A stretch of DNA of 64,000 bases, taken from NCBI GenBank assembly GCA_002727195.1, contig PBWH01000002.1, positions 86,524-150,523 on the forward strand, given 5' to 3'. The first letter of the stretch is position 1. The number at the start of each line of letters is the position of its first letter. A model generated the notes under the pieces. It was not told the origin of the DNA. It did not search any database and was given only the letters and a program-made list of their open reading frames with translations. Positions 56,759-64,000 of this stretch are shown one piece after another. Origin of the DNA: Gemmatimonadota bacterium (GTDB lineage Bacteria > Latescibacterota > UBA2968). The position numbers were made by a program, and so were the translations under genes.

Positions 56759-56824
56759 TCAGGTTGATGATAACCTATTTCAGGGAGTTTCGGGGGAACG
56801 CAGTCGGTTTTTAAAAGGTTTTGT

Positions 56825-57193
56825 TTAGCACAGATTCTAATCATAAACGATGATCTGACGATCAGTGAAATTCTCGTTCGAATCCTGAGCACTGAAGGAC
56901 ACACCTCCCAGTCGGTCAGCGATGTTCAGGAAGGTGTCGACCTAATCTGCGAGCAGGACTTCGACCTTGCGACCGTGGACATCTTCGTGTCGCAGAAGAG
57001 CGAGCTGGTGATCATCCAGGAGGTGACCAAGCAGAGGCCCGAGGTCAGGCTGATCGCTATGACGGCGTTTGAGGCCCAAAACGACATCGACGTGCGTGGA
57101 TTCGCCGAACGATACGGCGCAGTCAAATCGTTCAAGAAGCCCTTCGACAAACAGCACGTCGTCGACGTGGTGGCCGTAAAGCTCCAGGTCTGA
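56825..57193 (+). pseudogene. Stand-alone receiver domain without a recognisable start codon
   Basis: An open frame gives a full receiver domain: AQILIINDDLTISEIL with its acidic pair, then EQDFDLATVDIFVSQ with the phospho-acceptor Asp, LIAMTAFEAQ with the switch Thr, and KSFKKPFDKQ with the conserved Lys. An intrinsic terminator follows. No ATG, GTG or TTG lies in frame at the natural N-terminus, where the codon is TTA at 56825. The only in-frame starts are internal (for example GTG 56975) and would remove half the fold. Either initiation is unusual or the start codon has been lost. Confidence 0.65.
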
Positions 57194-57219
57194 CCCTCAA
57201 CGAAACGCCTTCTCCAGAT

Positions 57220-57243
57220 CGCGCCCTGCCGGGCGCGTTTTTT
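57220..57243 (+). terminator. Intrinsic terminator after the receiver gene
   Basis: CGCGCCC, loop TGCC and GGGCGCG are followed by six T residues. It is a textbook plus-strand terminator 27 bases after the receiver stop codon. Confidence 0.92.
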
Positions 57244-57251
57244 CTACGCCT

Positions 57252-57950
57252 CTACCGAGACGACTTCACATAACTATTGAGCCAGGCGTCGAGCGCTTCC
57301 AGTTCTGCGTCTGTTAGCTTGGCGAGTCCCGCCGCCCTGAACTCGGAGACCGTCATGAGGTCGACAACCTTCAGCACCAACACGGTGAGCGGCGGTGTGG
57401 AAACCGATCGTGATGGCGCGACCTCTGGAGCAGCCGGCTCAGGACTTTGGGGTTGGGGGAGCAGAGGCTCCGGTTCGCGAGGGTCTCCTTCGCTATCGAA
57501 CGCCGCACTCCGTTTACGCAGAAAGTCTGCCAGCTCACGGTCCCCCTTGACCGGGGCTAACAGCACGACCTCCCTATCTGCCCCCTTCCTGTCCTTATAC
57601 GTGATCGTGAACCATCCTCGGATGTCGCCCGCCTTTGCGAGCTGCTTCCCGATCCAGCTGCCAGTATCCTGCATAAACGGGTTCCCTCGTCTCCGGTCCA
57701 GCTTCACGTGTACGATTCCGACGTAGGGCACAATCGTCAGCCATTGGTAGTTGTAATCGTCTCCCTCGATCCATAGTGCATCGACTTTACCTGCCAGCTT
57801 GATCTTGTAGAGCGTGGGCTTCGTGTCGTTCGGGGCAAACCGGTTTTCGTCGAATTCATAGACCTCGAACTCCTGGAACATGACATCCTCGGCAAAGGAT
57901 GTCGTCCAGCACGCCAGTAGCACGCCTATCACACGACTGATCCGTCTCAT
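57252..57950 (-). CDS. Secreted protein of unknown function
   Basis: 232 residues from the ATG at 57950 with GGAGG upstream. A signal peptide (RRISRVIGVLLACWTTSFA) is followed by a beta-rich domain of about 110 residues with many Tyr and Trp (YNYQWLTIVPYVGIVHV, GWFTITYKDRKGADREVV). A Pro/Glu-rich linker follows, then a short C-terminal helical motif (KLTDAELEALDAWLNSYVK) that resembles sequences at the ends of c-type-cytochrome-like or planctomycete-type exported proteins. No haem motif is present. The family is not recognised. Confidence 0.65.
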   Translation of the reverse strand: MRRISRVIGVLLACWTTSFAEDVMFQEFEVYEFDENRFAPNDTKPTLYKIKLAGKVDALWIEGDDYNYQWLTIVPYVGIVHVKLDRRRGNPFMQDTGSWIGKQLAKAGDIRGWFTITYKDRKGADREVVLLAPVKGDRELADFLRKRSAAFDSEGDPREPEPLLPQPQSPEPAAPEVAPSRSVSTPPLTVLVLKVVDLMTVSEFRAAGLAKLTDAELEALDAWLNSYVKSSR

Positions 57951-58151
57951 CAAACCTCCATACATAGATTCTTTCATAGGGGGTGCGAAGATACGACGGT
58001 CAGTCGGCCTTGGCGACCCATTTGGAACCATCCTTCAGAGATCAAAGGCCTCGATAACCCACCACTCACCTCAATCTGTCACGGTGCCAATCATAGCCGA
58101 CGTTGACACAGGGAGAACGCAAACCCATATTTTTTAGCTTGAGGCAGGCCG

Positions 58152-58809
58152 ATGTGGACGACTGTCAGCCGAATTGCTGACGGTCACTGGGTGAATTCTC
58201 TCGTAGTGGATGATGTCGAAGCCAACCGTGATGTGCTGTTCCGAATCCTCGACCGCGCCGGCGTCGACTTGAGACTAGCCGAGAATGGTCAAGACGCCAT
58301 CGACAAGATCGCGGAGCAGATGCCGGACATCGTCTTAATGGATGTCCGCATGCCCCTTATGGATGGCCCCACCGCGTTGGCCAAAATTCTGGATATATAC
58401 GGAAGGAACGCACCGATCGTCGCCGCCGTCACGGCCTCGGTGTTCGAGCACCAACGTCAGGGCTTCCTCTGCGAAGGGTTTAGCGGGTTCCTTGACAAGC
58501 CGCTTCGAGCCGAGCAGGTATAACAGTTCCTGAACGAGCGACTCGACGTGAAATACCACTACGATGATGATCCTGTCGAGCCATCGCCCGCCACCAACCG
58601 AATGGACTGGAGCGGTGCGCGGCTCTCTGCCTCCGTTGCATCGCAGCCTGCTGGAAGCAACGGAAGCTTCGGCGATCATTGAGCTAAGGGGTCTGCTCGA
58701 TCGAGTGACCGACGAGGCGCCCGAGTTGGCCGAGCATCTGAGCAAGCTTACTCAAGATTTCCATATCCACGGGATCCGGTCCGTTCTAGCCAGCATTGAA
58801 ACCAAATGA
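58152..58809 (+). pseudogene. Hybrid sensor kinase C-terminal remnant (receiver plus tail)
   Basis: The frame starts LVVDDVEANRDVLFRIL and continues PDIVLMDVRMPLMDG, VAAVTASVFEHQR and GFLDKPLRAEQV, a complete receiver. It is stopped by TAA at 58521-58523, beyond which the same frame resumes QFLNERLDVKYHYD. A frameshift near 58615 then restores SLPPLHRSLLEATEAS, LRGLLDRV and DFHIHGIRSVLASI. This linear order matches the C-terminus of hybrid histidine kinases. The kinase part is absent. It ends 13 bases before the VKOR fusion gene. Confidence 0.78.
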
Positions 58810-58822
58810 ACGAGCCGACGGA

Positions 58823-60292
58823 ATGAACCCCATACTCCTTGTCGCCCTGTCTGTGATCGGCCTCCTGAACGCCGCCTATTTATCCTATACGTATCTGTTC
58901 CAGATGGGTGCCTGCGCCGGAGAATCATCCTGCTCGGAAGTCCTGGGTAGCGCATACGCGGCTCTCTTCGGCATCCCCTTGTCTGCCTATGGGCTCGGCG
59001 CCAACGCCGCGTTCCTCGTCTTTAGCTGGCGAGCGCTTGAACCTGATAGTCGTGATCAAGCGGTAGGCTGGATTTCCACCCTGTCGATCCCGGCTGTCCT
59101 CGTCGGTCTCTACCTGACCTATGTGCAGGGCGTGGTCATCGGCGCGTGGTGTCCGTTCTGCCTGCTATCGTTCGCAGTGTCGATCGCGCTCCTCGTCCTT
59201 TCCGTCCAGCATCGCAGGATCACCTCGACGCTAAGCCCCCTGATCCCCTCCCTAGCGTCGAGACACCTGATCCCGCCCGTCTTAGCTCTGATCTTGATCC
59301 CGACCGCCTACGCCCGGATTCACGCTCGAATCGGCAGTTCACCTGCAGCCGCTCACGTCAATGGATCGGAAGTGATCGCAAAGATCCGAGAACGCGAGAT
59401 CACCGCCCATGAAGTCGATCACGCGAACAGACTGAAGATGTATCAGATGCGGAACGGATACCGTCAGGAGTGGATTGATCGAGAATTGCTGGGGACGGCG
59501 GCTGCGGAAAAGGGGATGGATGTTCGCGCGTTCGTTCAGCAGGACATCTACACAAAAGTCGAGGTGACCCAGGCGGAGATCGACAAACGATACAACGAGA
59601 TCAAGGATCGCATACCAGCTAACGTGTCGAAGGCATCTATCGAACGGAACATACGGAACGAGATCGGAAACCGGAAAAGCAAGATTGCGCTGGACGCATA
59701 CATCCGCGACCTCGAGGCGCGCTATGGCGCAGTCTACACGGTGCCGGCCTCAGAACGGTTCGCCTTCGATTCGAATCCACGCGGAGGCCCCGAGAAGGGA
59801 GCGGGCCCGGACGCCCCGATCACCATTGTCGAGTTCTCTGACCTGGAATGCCACTACTGTGCTCGAGCACACGCATACCTGGGAGACCTGCTGAAGCGGA
59901 GAGGAGACAAAATCCGCGTCGTATTCAAGCACCTGCCGCTCGAACGCCATAGACACGCCCGCGGTGCCGCAGAAATCGCAGCCTGCGTCCAGAAGCAAGA
60001 ACCGTTCTGGTCACTGGCGGACTCTCTTTTCGGGAATCAGGACGAGCTGGTTGAGGCGAAGGTGTTCAACTACGCAGCAGAGGTCGGGGCTGACACGGTG
60101 GCCGTGCGTGCCTGCCTGGAAGCGGGGATCGGGAAACAGATCGTTGACGCGGATATCGCGGAAGCCGATGAGTTGGGCGTCTCCTCAACGCCGACTTTCT
60201 TTGTCAACGGCCATTACGTCGGCCCTCTCCCCGAAGAAGGCCTGGAGCCACTGATCGAAAAGGAACTGAAATACCTGGGCCAGGCCAACTAA
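58823..60292 (+). CDS. VKOR domain fused to SurA-like and DsbA-like domains
   Basis: 489 residues from the ATG at 58823. Residues 1-150 hold four or five helices of a vitamin K epoxide reductase: the loop cysteines at 31 and 37 (CAGESSC) and the active CPFC. A middle region of about 180-310 looks like a peptidyl-prolyl-isomerase/SurA helical linker (NRLKMYQMRNGYRQEWIDRE). Residues about 320-489 form a DsbA-type thioredoxin with CHYC in LECHYCARAH and a cis-Pro in SSTPTFFVNG. It could make and pass on disulfide bonds in the periplasm within one chain. It lies just downstream of a decayed kinase fragment. Confidence 0.88.
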   Translation: MNPILLVALSVIGLLNAAYLSYTYLFQMGACAGESSCSEVLGSAYAALFGIPLSAYGLGANAAFLVFSWRALEPDSRDQAVGWISTLSIPAVLVGLYLTYVQGVVIGAWCPFCLLSFAVSIALLVLSVQHRRITSTLSPLIPSLASRHLIPPVLALILIPTAYARIHARIGSSPAAAHVNGSEVIAKIREREITAHEVDHANRLKMYQMRNGYRQEWIDRELLGTAAAEKGMDVRAFVQQDIYTKVEVTQAEIDKRYNEIKDRIPANVSKASIERNIRNEIGNRKSKIALDAYIRDLEARYGAVYTVPASERFAFDSNPRGGPEKGAGPDAPITIVEFSDLECHYCARAHAYLGDLLKRRGDKIRVVFKHLPLERHRHARGAAEIAACVQKQEPFWSLADSLFGNQDELVEAKVFNYAAEVGADTVAVRACLEAGIGKQIVDADIAEADELGVSSTPTFFVNGHYVGPLPEEGLEPLIEKELKYLGQAN

Positions 60293-60366
60293 CTACCCCG
60301 CCCTGGCATCATATGCCTCGATCACCTGTCCTCCGGAGCTTCAGTGAAGGAAGATCAATCCTCGAT

Positions 60367-60921
60367 TCAGAGTTCCTCCCCAAACCGCATGTCGAACGAG
60401 GGCCTGTCGTCGTAGGCCAGCCGCAGGAATTTTGTCATGTCCGGATAGTGTTCCTTGATGAACTTGAATGTCCGGTTGAGCAGGTCCACACGGTCATCGG
60501 ATTCCATCGCATCCCACGGCTCGGACTTGACCGTAATCTCGATCGTATGCACCCCCTCCGCCCGATCCAGTTCGTCCAGACTGAGCGCCTCGCCGTTCTC
60601 GTGCAGGAAGCGAACACTCAGATAGATCTCGGGGGCCAACGCGAGCAGGCCTTCCTCAAGCGATTGAAAGACGTCTCCCTGGCTGGCCAGCGTGTCTACG
60701 ACACCGTCGGCCATTTCCACCTTAACGAACTCCGGCTCCGGCTCTTCCAGCTGTTTCGCTCGTTTCTCTCGCTGATACTTGTAGATCCGGTCCATCTCGG
60801 GATCATCGCAGGTCTTCACGAACAACATGATGACCAGCGTCGGGATCATCGCCCCGATCAGGCCGAGAATGGCGGTGAGGATCAGCGAGCCGCCCTGTTT
60901 CTGTAGTTCTTCTTCAGCCAC
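60367..60921 (-). CDS. Membrane-anchored protein of unknown function
   Basis: 184 residues. A helix near residues 12-36 (LILTAILGLIGAMIPTLVIM) is followed by a charged linker (MDRIYKYQREKRAKQLEEP) and a soluble alpha/beta domain of about 110 residues (GVHTIEITVKSEPWDAMES, TFKFIKEHYPDMTKFL). No family motif was recognised. It converges on the VKOR fusion and is separated by about 190 bases from icd, with no clear operon partner. Confidence 0.65.
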   Translation of the reverse strand: MAEEELQKQGGSLILTAILGLIGAMIPTLVIMLFVKTCDDPEMDRIYKYQREKRAKQLEEPEPEFVKVEMADGVVDTLASQGDVFQSLEEGLLALAPEIYLSVRFLHENGEALSLDELDRAEGVHTIEITVKSEPWDAMESDDRVDLLNRTFKFIKEHYPDMTKFLRLAYDDRPSFDMRFGEEL

Positions 60922-61058
60922 GGTCTTCCCGGTAGTAGACCAGGGACCGTGTGAGTCCCCGGTCAGAACAACGTCGTACGAACAAGCTCAATTTGGGAAA
61001 CGCGATGCGGTGAGACAAGCGAGAAGGCAAGCGTCAGGCAGCGTGGACACATGAGAAA

Positions 61059-61087
61059 GGGAGCGGCTTCTCTGAACAGCCGCTCCC
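61059..61087 (-). terminator. Intrinsic terminator of icd
   Basis: GGGAGCGGCT and AGCCGCTCCC form a ten-pair stem with a nine-base loop. On the minus strand TTTCTC follows. It lies just beyond the icd stop codon. Confidence 0.8.
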
Positions 61088-61109
61088 CTGTCATCCTGCC
61101 ACATCGCCC

Positions 61110-63332
<2,223 letters not shown>

Positions 63333-63389
63333 CTAGACTCGTCTGTGTGTCGGCGTGCAGGTCGTTGGGGACGCTTCAATCTATCGCGT

Positions 63390-63858
63390 TTAATGGATAA
63401 AGAAAGCGAACCATTCGAATACTACACATTCCGGCAAGGAATGCAACACTTCGGGAGATCGTGGTATCTGGAGTAACTGAGAGAGAGGGAGAGACCACCG
63501 TATCAAGTCAGCTTCCGTCTGAAAATAGTCATTGGGCATGATGGTTTGTTCGCCCTCAAACCCGGTCCGGATCTTGATCGCACGGCTGATGGGGGGCACA
63601 AGAATCACACCTTCGGCGGACTCGCCTTTGCGGGCGGACTTCCGAATCGCCCCCCACCACGGTCTCTTCCAGCTGGTCCGGAATGGCGATCTCGAGACAT
63701 AGATGCTGACGCAACCCACCAGAAACGGAGTCCGCTTTGTGTCGCTCTCCCGACCCGAGCGTGGCCGTCAAGGTGTAGACTGTGATGCCAACAGCCTCGT
63801 GACCGGCCCGCACGTCCGCCAATCGACCGTTCCTGATAAATGCCTGAACAAGTTTCAC
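63390..63858 (-). pseudogene. P-II family (GlnB-like) protein, frameshifted in a C6 run
   Basis: The first frame from ATG 63858 reads MKLVQAFIRNGRLADV, TLTATLGSGERHKADS and LCLEIAIPDQLEETVV. At the six-cytosine run 63650-63655 the sense moves to another frame: AIRKSARKGESAEGVILV, then ISRAIKIRTGFEGE, the expected P-II C-terminus. The T-loop is shortened and lacks the usual modified tyrosine. The shifted frame continues to 63390, past where the family normally ends. P-II proteins sense 2-oxoglutarate and ATP. The lesion sits in a homopolymer, so sequencing error is a real alternative. The remaining 135 bases of the window hold no recognisable gene. Confidence 0.7.
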
Positions 63859-64000
63859 TGTTCACCTTTGTCGGAAAATGGCCAATTCATCCCTATAAAC
63901 TAGAGAAAGAGAGCCCGGGATCGTCAACTGCTAACTTGGCCTTGCCCGGCAACCCAACCGCTCGACCAGGCCCATTGGAAATTGAATCCGCCCAGGTCCC

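Noticed and set aside
18625-58523. Alternative genetic code reading TAG/TAA as tyrosine
   Set aside because: TAA, TAG and TGA end many intact genes at expected lengths here, for example TAG at 30573 and TAA at 60292, so genome-wide reassignment is not tenable.

Overview
The window looks like one contig from an uncultured Gram-negative heterotroph. It is moderately high in GC, densely packed, and has many 4-bp ATGA/GTGA/TTGA gene overlaps. The family mix points to an FCB-superphylum lineage such as Latescibacterota or Poribacteria: S1 sulfatases, several Gfo/Idh/MocA oxidoreductases, enolase-superfamily enzymes, a split glycine decarboxylase, a DUF4837 lipoprotein, FGE-like proteins and a monomeric isocitrate dehydrogenase. 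This placement is inferred from gene content alone. No rRNA, tRNA, CRISPR, transposase or phage gene was recognised.

1-23.4 kb is an almost wholly minus-strand catabolic and surface-chemistry region. It begins with a truncated tandem alpha/beta hydrolase. Next come a drug/metabolite transporter, a Gfo oxidoreductase, a sugar-isomerase-like TIM barrel and an S1 sulfatase. A tightly overlapping trio of two enolase-superfamily enzymes and an N,N-dimethylformamidase-like protein follows, then a Tat-exported PhoX-like protein, a MOSC protein, an amidase, a Gfo/aldo-keto reductase operon, two glycosyltransferases, a CDP-alcohol phosphatidyltransferase and more transporters. The likely theme is uptake and breakdown of sulfated, carboxylated and amide-containing sugars.

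23.4-30 kb holds iron handling: feoAB, then two divergent ferritins with putative iron-regulator boxes between them. It also holds gene remnants: apbE/porin, PilZ and a sigma-54 activator.

29.7-50.5 kb is housekeeping: a primary-type sigma factor, gcvPAB, coaE, a gluzincin-type peptidase, hflKC, a PfkB kinase, recG, a TPR plus periplasmic-binding protein, sbcDC, alr and a DUF4837 lipoprotein. A heavily frameshifted helix-hairpin-helix/barrel gene sits at 42.5-43.9 kb.

50.5-64 kb mixes envelope and redox genes: DUF502, an AhpD-like protein, two FGE-like proteins lacking the catalytic cysteines, a GroES-like protein, an iduronate-sulfatase-like enzyme, a VKOR/chaperone-like/DsbA fusion and monomeric icd. 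It also has receiver-domain and P-II remnants.

The most striking pattern is where damage falls. Most metabolic and DNA-maintenance genes, including reading frames of over 1000 codons, are intact. About eight loci carry frameshifts or in-frame stops, and most of these encode signalling or surface proteins: two receiver proteins, an NtrC-type activator, PilZ, P-II, a porin and a barrel protein. This suggests selective loss of environmental sensing. Sequencing or assembly error must be excluded for the loci with a single lesion.
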